The notes under the pieces: generated by a model
What the model saw: only the letters and a program-made list of their open reading frames with translations
The model's database searches: none
Told to the model about the DNA's origin: nothing
Position numbers and translations under genes: made by a program
From: Mediterraneibacter massiliensis
GTDB taxonomy: Bacteria > Bacillota > Clostridia > Lachnospirales > Lachnospiraceae
Length of the DNA: 64,000 nt
Direction: 5' to 3'
Assembly (NCBI RefSeq): GCF_001487105.1
Contig: NZ_LN913001.1
Coordinates: forward strand, 175,295 to 239,294
Shown here: positions 55,745 through 63,919 of the stretch, piece after piece
Position numbering within the stretch: the first letter of the stretch is position 1
How the letters are laid out: each line of letters opens with the position of its first letter

Positions 55745-57070
55745 CTATGGAAGTGTAAGTATATCTTTTCTGTACAACCGGATCCCTACAAGCATGGTCA
55801 GGAATTCCGCTGCCGGAAAAGCGATCCAGATGCCATTGCTTCCACATATAAGCGGGAGCAGATAAACAAAGGCGACGACTAGGATACATCCTCGCAGCAG
55901 GCACAGGGCAAGAGAATGTGCAGCCTTTGCCACAGACTGGAAATAACAGATAAAGACCATATTGACACCTAAAAAGAGAAAACCGATGAAATAGATCCGT
56001 ATGGCAGGCGCCGCCAGGGCAAGGATTTCTTCTGTGGGGCTTAAGAAAATATAGGTAAACAGATTGGGAGCGAGAAGCCCGGGAAGGAGAGGCAGCATAC
56101 AGACGAGCAGGGAAGTCCATATGGAGAGAGACTGGATCTTTAAGATCCGGTCGGTAAGCCCTGCTCCGTGATTGCTGGACAGAATCGGCTGTGCCGCCTG
56201 CTCTACGCCTTTATACAGACAGGTGACGACGATGGCTGTGTTACTGATAATCCCATATACACTGACGCCTGTATTTCCCAGATAATGCAGGAGCTGCCAG
56301 TTGAAAATAAAGATGGTAAAACCGGAGGCAATCTCGATGACAAAACTGGTGAAACCATTGGCGAGCACTTTTCCAAGAAAAACAAGAGAAAAAGCCCGCG
56401 GTGTAAATTTCAGTTGATTTTTTCTTGAGAAAAAATGGGTGCACAGTATGAGTACAGTCAGAGAAGATCCGATGACTGTGGCAAGAGCTGCGCCCTTCAT
56501 TCCCATGTCAAGCGGAAAGACAAAGAGATAGTCTAAAAGTATATTGGTGATCCCGCCGGAGATGACTGCGTTCATGGCGAGTTTTGGAGCGCCGTCGTTG
56601 CGCACAAATGTCTGCAGGAAGGAAGAAAAAAAGAATACCCCCATTCCCCATATAATATAAGGGATGTAGTCCATGATATAGGGAAACGTCTCTTCTGTAG
56701 CGCCAAGCAGCCAGGCGATGTCTTCCATAAAAATAGAACAGAAGACCAGGGAGAGGATCCACAGGATAAATGTAAAGAGCAAAGCAGTGCTAAAAAAGGC
56801 GTCTCCTTCTTCTTTTTTGCCTTTCCCACGGGAAATAGACATCAGAACAGAACCGCCCACACCGCAGAGCAATCCCATGCCGAAGAAAATATTGTAAACT
56901 GGGAGCGCGATATTCAAAGCGGCAAGTCCGACCGCTCCCAGTCGTTGTCCTATGATAATCGTGTCTGCCAGCACATAGATAGAGGTTACCATGGTTCCGC
57001 AGATGGATGGGAACAAATAATAGAGAAATACCTGACGTACCGGTTTTGTAATAAATTCATTTGTATGCAT
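55745..57070 (-). CDS. MATE-family efflux transporter
   Basis: A 441-residue multidrug and toxin extrusion protein with 12 predicted helices. MATE marks are the N-terminal PVRQVFLYYLFPSICGTMV and RLGAVGLAALNIALPVYN stretch and the second-half repeat LGNTGVSVYGIISN. It is divergent from the two-component system across 245 bases. A short palindrome, ACCGT-TTCTG-ACGGT, lies at about 57110-57124. Substrate unknown. Confidence 0.9.
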   Translation of the reverse strand: MHTNEFITKPVRQVFLYYLFPSICGTMVTSIYVLADTIIIGQRLGAVGLAALNIALPVYNIFFGMGLLCGVGGSVLMSISRGKGKKEEGDAFFSTALLFTFILWILSLVFCSIFMEDIAWLLGATEETFPYIMDYIPYIIWGMGVFFFSSFLQTFVRNDGAPKLAMNAVISGGITNILLDYLFVFPLDMGMKGAALATVIGSSLTVLILCTHFFSRKNQLKFTPRAFSLVFLGKVLANGFTSFVIEIASGFTIFIFNWQLLHYLGNTGVSVYGIISNTAIVVTCLYKGVEQAAQPILSSNHGAGLTDRILKIQSLSIWTSLLVCMLPLLPGLLAPNLFTYIFLSPTEEILALAAPAIRIYFIGFLFLGVNMVFICYFQSVAKAAHSLALCLLRGCILVVAFVYLLPLICGSNGIWIAFPAAEFLTMLVGIRLYRKDILTLP

Positions 57071-57202
57071 ACAGCAAATCCTCCTGCCTGGAATGTCTGA
57101 TCTAGGTGTGACCGTTTCTGACGGTAAAGATTTATATTTGTTTTGTCAAAAAGTAACGATACTAAGAATACCATAGAAAAATTCTTATCTCAAGTATATT
57201 TT

Positions 57203-57234
57203 TTCATCTTATTTTAATCTAAAGAGGCTAGAAT
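57203..57234 (+). promoter_or_regulatory. Response-regulator direct-repeat promoter of the two-component system
   Basis: Half-sites TTCATCT (57203-57209) and TTAATCT (57214-57220) are 11 bases apart, as OmpR/PhoB-type regulators require. Eight bases after the second lies TAGAAT (57229-57234). The same arrangement precedes the PepSY gene. A second promoter, TTGTCA-18-TATACT (57267-57296), is closer to the gene. Confidence 0.6.
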
Positions 57235-57266
57235 AAGCGTGTTGAAACTGGTGTGCGAAGGCATAC

Positions 57267-57296
57267 TTGTCAGGTAAAGAGAAACTAGAGTATACT
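57267..57296 (+). promoter_or_regulatory. Second promoter of the two-component system
   Basis: TTGTCA (57267-57272), an 18-base spacer and TATACT (57291-57296), 20 bases before the response-regulator ATG. Confidence 0.5.
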
Positions 57297-57315
57297 GGAA
57301 AAAGAGGTGATACAG

Positions 57316-57990
57316 ATGCGGATATTGATAGCAGAGGATGAGAGAGATTTAAACCAGCTCCTGGCTTCCCGTTTAAAAGAAGAGCATTACAGCGTAGATG
57401 CTTGTTTTGATGGGGAGGAAGCGCTGGATTATATTGCGGGGGCGGAATATGACGCGCTTATACTGGATATTATGATGCCAAAGAAAGACGGCCTGTCTGT
57501 CTTGAAGCAATTGCGAAAGAAAAATAAAAGTGTGCCGGTACTTTTGCTTACCGCAAAGGATAGTATAGAAGATAGGGTGAAAGGTCTGGATGCCGGAGCC
57601 AATGACTATTTGGTGAAACCGTTTGCGTTTGAAGAACTACTGGCCAGGATCCGTGTACTGCTGCGCAGACCGGAAAAGTCAGAAGGCTCCTGCTACAGAG
57701 TCGGAGGATTGGAAGTACATGTCGATACCCACCAGGTTCTAAGAGACGGAAAGGAAATCCCTTTATCGGGCAAAGAGTTTTCCTTGTTAAGATATATGAT
57801 TCAGAATAAAGGGATTGTCCTGTCCAGAGAAAAGTTAGAACAGCATCTTTGGAATTATGATTATGCAGGCAGTTCCAATGTGATAGACGTATATATCCGG
57901 TATCTGCGCAAAAAGATAGATGAAGGATTTGAAAAAAAGCTGATCCACACGGTGCACGGCGCGGGTTATACATTGAAGGAGAAAGAATGA
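57316..57990 (+). CDS. OmpR/PhoB-family response regulator
   Basis: A 224-residue transcription factor. The receiver domain (about 1-115) has acidic pocket EDE, phosphoacceptor Asp in LILDIMMPKKDG, and the conserved Thr and Lys in LLLTAKD and LVKPFAF. The C-terminal winged helix (about 125-222) ends HTVHGAGYTLKEKE. ATG 57316 is preferred over GTG 57307, as AAAGAGGTGA lies just upstream. It overlaps the kinase gene by four bases. Confidence 0.94.
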   Translation: MRILIAEDERDLNQLLASRLKEEHYSVDACFDGEEALDYIAGAEYDALILDIMMPKKDGLSVLKQLRKKNKSVPVLLLTAKDSIEDRVKGLDAGANDYLVKPFAFEELLARIRVLLRRPEKSEGSCYRVGGLEVHVDTHQVLRDGKEIPLSGKEFSLLRYMIQNKGIVLSREKLEQHLWNYDYAGSSNVIDVYIRYLRKKIDEGFEKKLIHTVHGAGYTLKEKE

Positions 57991-59354
57991 AGAGACTGTC
58001 ATTGAAAGTAAAACTGACCATTGTATATACATTTTTCACCATTCTGGTGACCTGTACTGCTTTAGGAATCTTGATTTCCATAAGCAGCAGAGAGGTCCTT
58101 ACTTCTGCGCAGAATCAGTTAGAGAGACGGGTACAGGAAAGCGTGGAAGATATTGAATTGGAAGATGGAATACTGGAAGCAGATTCGGATCTTTATTCGG
58201 CAGAAAATGGAATCTATCTTTCCGTATATAAAAGGGACGGTTATTTCTTGTTTGGTAAAATTCCGTATGGTTTTGATGGGCAGCCCGAATTTTCTGACGG
58301 AGAAGTGCGTAAAATACGACAAAAAGATAAGGAATGGTATGTATATGACTTGTCTTACCGTCTGGAAGAAGAAACAGAAATTATGATCAGAGGTGTCACT
58401 TCGGTCAGTGACGCGGAAGAAAGCTTTCGTATCACAATGCGGCTTGCCTTTATCATCTTACCGGTTCTGGTCATAGTGGAAGCATTCATAGGGTATCGAT
58501 TTACAAGGCGGACGCTGCTTCCGGTCAAGAAGATTACAGAAACCGTACAGGGAATACAGGCGGATGCGGATTTGTCCAGAAGAGTAGAATTGACGGAAGA
58601 ACAGACTTGCTGCAGAGATGAGATTTATTCTTTGGCATATACGTTTGACCAGATGCTTGGACAGTTGGAGGAGGTATTCCAAAGAGAAAAGCAGTTCACG
58701 TCTGATGTCTCTCATGAGCTGCGTACTCCTGTCAGCGTCATTCTGGCACAATGTGAGACCTGTCTGGCAGATGAAGAAATGTCCGGGAAACAGAGAGAAC
58801 AGATACAGCTGATAGAGAGAAAAGCACGCCAGATGGCAGGAATGATCTCGAATCTTCTCTTGTTGTCTCGTATAGATGAAGGCAGACAAACGATTCAGAA
58901 AGAAAGGATCAATATCAGTGAACTCACGGAGATGACAGTAGAAGAACAGCAGATGCTGGCACAGGAAAAAGGGAAAGATATAACCTTTTATACGGATATT
59001 GCTCCGCATATCTATATGGAAGCAGATGAAAGTTTCTACATTCGCCTGCTGGTGAATTTACTTTCAAATGCGGTGTATTACAGCAAAGAAAAGGGATGGG
59101 TAAAAGTATCTTTGAAAGAGAGAGGTGGAGAGATCATCGGAACTGTAGAGGATAACGGGATCGGAATAGCTGCGGAAGCTCTGCCTCATATATGGGAACG
59201 GTTCTACCGGGCGGATGTATCCCGGACAGACAGCAGCCATTCTGGTCTGGGTCTGTCTATGGTAAAGTGGATCGTGCAGGCACACGGCGGACGAATAGAA
59301 GTCAAGAGTGAAAAGGATAAAGGAAGCAGCTTCATCTTTTGTTTTCCTGCTTGA
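57987..59354 (+). CDS. Membrane sensor histidine kinase
   Basis: A 455-residue kinase. Two helices (about 10-32 and 150-175) flank an external sensor of ~115 residues. Then come HAMP, the H box FTSDVSHELRTPVSVI, and an ATPase domain with N box NLLSNAVYYSKE, GTVEDNGIGI, F box and SGLGLSMVKWIV. It is the partner of the adjacent response regulator. Signal unknown; the PepSY lipoprotein downstream suggests envelope sensing. Confidence 0.94.
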   Translation: MKRLSLKVKLTIVYTFFTILVTCTALGILISISSREVLTSAQNQLERRVQESVEDIELEDGILEADSDLYSAENGIYLSVYKRDGYFLFGKIPYGFDGQPEFSDGEVRKIRQKDKEWYVYDLSYRLEEETEIMIRGVTSVSDAEESFRITMRLAFIILPVLVIVEAFIGYRFTRRTLLPVKKITETVQGIQADADLSRRVELTEEQTCCRDEIYSLAYTFDQMLGQLEEVFQREKQFTSDVSHELRTPVSVILAQCETCLADEEMSGKQREQIQLIERKARQMAGMISNLLLLSRIDEGRQTIQKERINISELTEMTVEEQQMLAQEKGKDITFYTDIAPHIYMEADESFYIRLLVNLLSNAVYYSKEKGWVKVSLKERGGEIIGTVEDNGIGIAAEALPHIWERFYRADVSRTDSSHSGLGLSMVKWIVQAHGGRIEVKSEKDKGSSFIFCFPA

Positions 59355-59493
59355 ATCAGAAAGCTTTCTTTTGCCTGTGATGCCTTTATAGATATTTTTA
59401 TAAGATAATTAGAAATGTTTTTTGGTCTTAGCTATAAAAAATTTAATAAAGATAGAGTAAAAGCAAAAAATATTGTAAATATAGCAGTGCAAT

Positions 59494-59525
59494 TTAATCT
59501 TTTTTTAATCTTTCCGGGGTATACT
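59494..59525 (+). promoter_or_regulatory. Response-regulator direct-repeat promoter of the PepSY gene
   Basis: TTAATCT (59494-59500) and TTAATCT (59505-59511), 11 bases apart, then eight bases to TATACT (59520-59525). The repeats cover the -35 position, which lacks a consensus box, as expected for an activator-dependent promoter. Geometry is identical to 57203-57234. Confidence 0.65.
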
Positions 59526-59573
59526 GCTATCAAGATAAAGAAAAAGCAGAAAAAAGAAAAGGAGAAATGCAAT

Positions 59574-60233
59574 ATGATAAAAAAATATATGGCAGCAGCT
59601 ATGGTTTCGATAACAATTTTAGGAATGCTTACAGGATGTGGCTTGGGAGGCGGCAGAGATATTGGAAAAGAAGAGGCGCTGGATGTTGCGTTGGCAGATG
59701 CCGGCGTCAAGGAGGAAGATACGACCAGATTAAGAGTATCAACAGACAGAGATGACGGAAGAAAAATATATGAGATACAGTTTGATGTAAATGGAAAGGA
59801 ATACGATTATGAGATCGATGCAAGAGATGGGGACATTGTGAGCGTGGATACGGAAACGATACAAACGATACCGTATAATAAAGAAGGTGGTTCAGCCGAA
59901 GGAACGTCAGACCAGGCGGGAAGCGAAGGTCAGTCTGGACAGACAGATAATGCCGGTGGATCTGGAGAGAACGGAAATGCAGGAAACGGCGGCAATGCAG
60001 GGCAGGCATCCGGCAGTTATTCTGCCAATGTGGATATAAGCCAGGAACAGGCAATCCAGATTGCTTTAGAACGTGTGTCTGGAGCAACAGAAGCAGATGT
60101 TCGGATTGAACTGGATTATGACGATGGAAAGTACAAATACGAAGGAGATATTATCCACGAGCAAAGAGAGTATGAATTCGAGATTGATGCAAATACGGGG
60201 ACGATCTTAGAGTGGAGTGAAGAAAGACGATAG
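59574..60233 (+). CDS. Tandem-PepSY lipoprotein
   Basis: A 219-residue surface lipoprotein. The lipobox is MLTGC (Cys21). Two PepSY domains (about 30-95 and 150-215; KEEALDVALADAG and QEQAIQIALERVSG) flank a Gly/Asn/Ser-rich linker. PepSY proteins often inhibit proteases or sense envelope state; no enzyme activity is expected. ATG 59574 is preferred because AAAAGGAG precedes it; the longer frame from 59415 would overlap the promoter. It directly follows the two-component genes and shares their promoter pattern. Its final codons lie in the 140-bp repeat that flanks the IS. Confidence 0.85.
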   Translation: MIKKYMAAAMVSITILGMLTGCGLGGGRDIGKEEALDVALADAGVKEEDTTRLRVSTDRDDGRKIYEIQFDVNGKEYDYEIDARDGDIVSVDTETIQTIPYNKEGGSAEGTSDQAGSEGQSGQTDNAGGSGENGNAGNGGNAGQASGSYSANVDISQEQAIQIALERVSGATEADVRIELDYDDGKYKYEGDIIHEQREYEFEIDANTGTILEWSEERR

Positions 60234-60356
60234 AGAAGTAGGGAAGTGGTTCAGTTATGTACAAAGAAGACACATGACCGAACCACTTTTTATGATAGAA
60301 AAAATTATAGAAAACAAAGTCAGAAATTTGACGAAAAGCAAAAATTGCGGTATAAT
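60217..60356 (+). repeat. 140-bp direct repeat, left copy (target duplication)
   Basis: Identical by eye to 62352-62491. It spans the last PepSY codons, the terminator hairpin and the tRNA-Cys promoter up to the last base of its -10 box (TTGACG 60328-60333, TATAAT 60351-60356). This copy now fires into the IS. Confidence 0.95.
60244..60293 (+). terminator. Terminator of the PepSY gene (also present in right repeat)
   Basis: AAGTGGTTC (60244-60252) pairs with GAACCACTT (60280-60288), extended by partial pairing inside, followed by TTTTAT. Copied at 62379-62428 in the right repeat. Confidence 0.75.
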
Positions 60357-62351
60357 CCCATCTTTGACAGTTAAAAAATGAAAAAGCGGCTACAAACCCA
60401 GTAAACATGTGGGTGTAGCCGTTTCCTTGTTTGCATCGATATGTGCTATTTTTCTGTTTATACTATTTTTTCGCTTTTGTTTCTTTTATAATTGTCCTCA
60501 TTGTAGATTTACGCATGAATTCGTAATCCGTACGGAATCCAAAAGAGTTATGTAGATTGTCTGTTAACTTTGTCCGTTTATAAGATGGAATGTAACCAAT
60601 GTCTTTGGATAAAAGTGTAACATTCATATTTCTTAATGTCTCTAAAATCTGATTACAGGTAAACTGTTCGCCAAGTTTCTTTTCTAATAATCGATAAACC
60701 AATAAGCTGATGAAACAAGTCAGGAAATGTGCTTTGATACGATCCTCACGTCTGACAAACACAGGCCTTGCCTCGAATTCTGACTTCATGATTCTGAAGT
60801 TTTCTTCTATTTCCCATCGTTGTTTGTTGATATGAATGATTTCCCTGACATCTCCCTCGAGATTTGTAATAACTGCATAAAAACCATCATACATAGATTC
60901 TTCTAGGATCTTAGATTCATCTAATTGATAAATATTTTTTTGAGCTATTTCGCCATCGTCTGTAATCGCTGTTTTTTGGATGAAACGAGTCGGATCATTT
61001 GGCCCCTTTCCTTTTCTGTTTTTATCAGAAGACAGTATCCTTTTTTTTGCTCGATCGATCTGAGCATTACGAATCTTACTTTGATAAGCTTTATATTTAG
61101 GAGAATAGGTAATAATGACTGTTTCATCCATATCGCCTGTTACAAGGGGATATTCTTTATAATAAATAGTGTTGTATACCTCTGGATCTGATTCATCAAG
61201 CGTCCGCAGGTCGATTAGTTTGTTGGAACCCGGAACCTTAAATTGAGTTGGCAGGAGTGCGAAATCACGTTCTTCTTTTTTCATTTTTTTCAAAGAATAA
61301 GTGATTACATAAGAACGGTTACCAAAACTGTTCAGAAAACGATTCTTTTTTCCGGCTAAACCAGCATCTGAACAAAAGATAAATTCACTGCAATTAAAAT
61401 CTTTGATTACTTTCTGTTCGATTGGTTTTAGTGTAAGCTGCTCGTTTTGATTTCCAGGAAATATATCAAATGCCAAAGGAATACCATCTGCATCCATAAA
61501 AAGCCCCATGGTTACGATTGGATTTGGACGATGCTCTTTACTTTTTCCGTATTTTTTCATGCCATCTTCCGCTTCAATTTCGAAATAATAGTTCGTGCAA
61601 TCATAATATAAAATCTTAGAATTACGTGGATGGACAAAGTTAGAATTCTTGTACAATTCCTCCTGAATAAAGTCAGACTCCTCAGCAAGAACGGATAAAG
61701 CACGATAAAGATCCTGGAGGGAATACTTTGGAGGTTCTAATAAAGAATGACAGTACTTATAACTGCTGAGTTTACTGGAAGGAGCCAGTATTCTTGCATA
61801 AATCAAATCTGTGAGGATTGCGTGGAAATCATAGGCAAACTTATGGTGATTACGTATGTTTCTGCAAATGTTATGCATTCTTAGTTCGCTGCATATCTTC
61901 TGTAAAAATAAATATCCGATATTAAATACGCGTTCTTCATCGAGAGGAATGCGAGCAAGTGGCGATAAGGATAGAGAGACTTTTTCTTTTTGTTGATTAT
62001 AAGCAAGAGTTTCTTTTTCGGCTTCCTTTTTTGCCCAGTCCATTAAATCTTGTTCATTGCCTGAAAAGTGTTCTAAAAGAGCATTATATTTTCCCAGTTT
62101 TTTATAAATACGAGAAGAGGTTTTTCCGTTATCTTTTCGATAAGATTGTTTGATATAAACATCTTGATTTCCTTTATTTCCGGTAATAGAAACGTACATC
62201 TGATAATTCCTCCAACCCTTTTTCTTTATTATACCACAAATAGTACAAAATAGCACGTATAAAATCATAAAATTTGACAAAAAAATAAGCCTTAAATGGC
62301 TTAAATAAAGGGTTTCTAAGGAAAGTTATAAAAATGATGTGTCAAACTCCC
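60357..62351 (-). mobile_element. IS1634-family element, ~2.0 kb
   Basis: The boundaries are taken as the limits of the 140-bp direct repeats. Both ends carry TTTGACA five to six bases inside the boundary in inverted orientation. A hairpin, CGGCTACAAACCCA with TGGGTGTAGCCG (60387-60421), lies just beyond the transposase stop and can terminate transcription. IS1634-family elements are known for long, variable target duplications, which fits the flanks. Confidence 0.88.
60463..62199 (-). CDS. IS1634-family DDE transposase
   Basis: A 578-residue transposase. The ILYYDCTNYYFE segment (first catalytic Asp), FCSDAGLAGKKN (second) and KQRWEIEENFRIMK (Glu of the YREK-like motif) are typical of IS1634. 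The start at 62199 (MYVSITGNKG) is preferred because TTGGAGGAA lies upstream on the minus strand; the longer frame from 62280 has no ribosome site. The frame is complete. It runs opposite to the duplicated tRNA promoter, so the left promoter copy could produce antisense transcript. Confidence 0.9.
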   Translation of the reverse strand: MYVSITGNKGNQDVYIKQSYRKDNGKTSSRIYKKLGKYNALLEHFSGNEQDLMDWAKKEAEKETLAYNQQKEKVSLSLSPLARIPLDEERVFNIGYLFLQKICSELRMHNICRNIRNHHKFAYDFHAILTDLIYARILAPSSKLSSYKYCHSLLEPPKYSLQDLYRALSVLAEESDFIQEELYKNSNFVHPRNSKILYYDCTNYYFEIEAEDGMKKYGKSKEHRPNPIVTMGLFMDADGIPLAFDIFPGNQNEQLTLKPIEQKVIKDFNCSEFIFCSDAGLAGKKNRFLNSFGNRSYVITYSLKKMKKEERDFALLPTQFKVPGSNKLIDLRTLDESDPEVYNTIYYKEYPLVTGDMDETVIITYSPKYKAYQSKIRNAQIDRAKKRILSSDKNRKGKGPNDPTRFIQKTAITDDGEIAQKNIYQLDESKILEESMYDGFYAVITNLEGDVREIIHINKQRWEIEENFRIMKSEFEARPVFVRREDRIKAHFLTCFISLLVYRLLEKKLGEQFTCNQILETLRNMNVTLLSKDIGYIPSYKRTKLTDNLHNSFGFRTDYEFMRKSTMRTIIKETKAKK

Positions 62352-62491
62352 GTGAAGAAAGACGATAGAGAAGTAGGGAAGTGGTTCAGTTATGTACAAA
62401 GAAGACACATGACCGAACCACTTTTTATGATAGAAAAAATTATAGAAAACAAAGTCAGAAATTTGACGAAAAGCAAAAATTGCGGTATAAT
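62352..62491 (+). repeat. 140-bp direct repeat, right copy (target duplication)
   Basis: Second copy of 60217-60356, beginning with the last codons of the PepSY gene and ending at the final T of the tRNA-Cys -10 box. Sequence after it differs (TTAAAAGC here, CCCATC at the left). Confidence 0.95.
62463..62491 (+). promoter_or_regulatory. Promoter of tRNA-Cys copy 2
   Basis: TTGACG (62463-62468), a 17-base spacer and TATAAT (62486-62491), 46 bases before the mature tRNA. It lies wholly within the right 140-bp repeat, so the insertion left it functional. Confidence 0.85.
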
Positions 62492-62537
62492 TTAAAAGCT
62501 GTATGAATAGTATATGCAGTATAAACAATCTATTCAA

Positions 62538-62609
62538 GGCGCAGTAGCCAAGCGGTAAGGCGTGGGTCTGCAACACCCTGATTCACCGGTTCAAATCCGG
62601 TCTGCGCCT
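62538..62609 (+). tRNA. tRNA-Cys (GCA), copy 2
   Basis: Same 72-base sequence as the copy at 43996-44067, with anticodon GCA in loop CTGCAAC. It stands alone and has its own promoter. A T-run follows without a clear hairpin. Confidence 0.96.
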
Positions 62610-63022
62610 CTTTTGTTGCAGTAAAGTAAGAGTATCTCTTTAGATGTGCATCTATAGAAAGAGTTTTATGTTTTTCTTAAACACAGTCTGATAATCTGTT
62701 CTGTACAGATTATGCTGTTTTATCCAGTTGCCGGATTATTTTTATTAGCACAGGCGTCAGATGACGCTGTCTGTATCTTCCTCCATACCCACGGAAAGAA
62801 ATAAATACTTCTGTTTGGAATTCAGTAGCAGCGCGAAGTGGATTTTTTTAAACAGAAACATAAACTTAAGCGGCCAGGCAGGCGAGGTTTGCCAGATAAG
62901 GTATATTTCTTTCTTGCATGGCTGGATTGTCTTTGGAATATAGTATATAATAAAAAACTCTGAGATGATTTGAAAAGTAACGGCAGCAGTGAGTTTGTAT
63001 ACCGGTGGGGTGTAAGAGATAT
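62610..63022. other. 413-base gap without a confident gene
   Basis: A 9-bp hairpin, ATAATCTGT (62691-62699) and ACAGATTAT (62705-62713), is visible. A 112-codon minus-strand frame (62757-63095) overlaps the next gene, has no ribosome site and matches nothing I recognise. The region may be decayed sequence or a leader for the following gene. Confidence 0.4.
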
Positions 63023-63796
63023 ATGGACGAAAAGAATAGGGAAAAACTGAAATTCTGGCTGGAAGCAGGACTTGCCTTGCTGTTGGTCCTGACACTTGGT
63101 CTGGCAGGAGCGCGCGGAGTTTTTACAAAGGATGCGCAAGGAAAGTCCGCTAGTATTGAAGCAAAAGAAGAGAACGGACAGGGAGCAGAAGACGAAGAAG
63201 GAGCGGGAAAAGAGCAGAAAGAGAAGAAGGAGACAGCCGAAGAGGTGATCGCAGACGGGCAATATCCGATCATGGGAGAGAGTACGGTCACGGTAAAGCA
63301 GATGGTGTCCTTTTTTGAGCAGTCAGGCGAAGAATATCCGGCAGAGGCGCTTGGCAAAGGGGGAGCACAAAGTATAGAAGCTTTTTGTCAGATGTATTAT
63401 GAGGAAGCTTCTGCAGAAGGCGTGCGTCCGGAGGTGGCATTTGTACAGACCATGAAGGAGACAGGATGGCTTCAGTATGGAGGAGACGCTTCTATAGAAC
63501 AGTTTAATTTTGCGGGGATCGGGACAACGGGGGGCGGTGTGCCGGGGAACTCCTATCCGGATGTAAGGACAGGAATACGCGCTCAGATACAGCATTTGAA
63601 AGCGTACGCTACGGCAGACGCACTGGCACAGGCATGTGTAGACGATCGGTATGAATATGTAAAGAAGGGCTCGGCGCCTTATGTGGAATGGCTTGGGCAG
63701 AAAGAAAATCCGGAAGGAGCAGGATGGGCAACCGGAGAAAATTACGGGTATGATATTGTAGATATGATCAATAAAATGAAAAATATGGAAAACTGA
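63023..63796 (+). CDS. Glucosaminidase-domain membrane-anchored protein
   Basis: A 257-residue protein with an N-terminal membrane anchor (about 13-34), a Glu/Lys-rich linker (~40-80) and a glucosaminidase-like domain (about 110-257). The domain has PEVAFVQTMKETGW with the catalytic-type Glu, FNFAGIGTTGGG and YPDVRTGIRAQIQHLKAYA, as in Lachnospiraceae peptidoglycan N-acetylglucosaminidases. It probably cleaves wall glycan outside the membrane. ATG 63023 is preferred over GTG 63005. Confidence 0.82.
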   Translation: MDEKNREKLKFWLEAGLALLLVLTLGLAGARGVFTKDAQGKSASIEAKEENGQGAEDEEGAGKEQKEKKETAEEVIADGQYPIMGESTVTVKQMVSFFEQSGEEYPAEALGKGGAQSIEAFCQMYYEEASAEGVRPEVAFVQTMKETGWLQYGGDASIEQFNFAGIGTTGGGVPGNSYPDVRTGIRAQIQHLKAYATADALAQACVDDRYEYVKKGSAPYVEWLGQKENPEGAGWATGENYGYDIVDMINKMKNMEN

Positions 63797-63845
63797 TTTT
63801 GGGGAAATTTTAAAGATTCGAAATTCTAAAGATTATCTAAAAATC

Positions 63846-63874
63846 TTGACAAATCAGCCCCGGAAAGATATGAT
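63846..63874 (+). promoter_or_regulatory. Promoter of the T-box leader
   Basis: TTGACA (63846-63851), 17 bases and TATGAT (63869-63874), near consensus. Confidence 0.75.
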
Positions 63875-63919
63875 AGGCATTAGTTAATTATTATTTAACA
63901 ATTTGTTAAAATATAAAGG

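Noticed and set aside
60217..62491. Pair of 140-bp repeats as a dispersed intergenic repeat or MITE
   Set aside because: They contain the end of a coding gene and a tRNA promoter and directly flank an IS1634-type element, which explains them as a target duplication.
43996..62609. Two identical tRNA-Cys genes as ends of an integrated element
   Set aside because: Homology stops at the tRNA borders and the 18 kb between contains core genes (hydCBA, M18 peptidase); no integrase.
62757..63095. 112-codon minus-strand frame between tRNA-Cys and the glucosaminidase gene
   Set aside because: No ribosome site, overlaps the start of a convincing plus-strand gene, no recognisable family.
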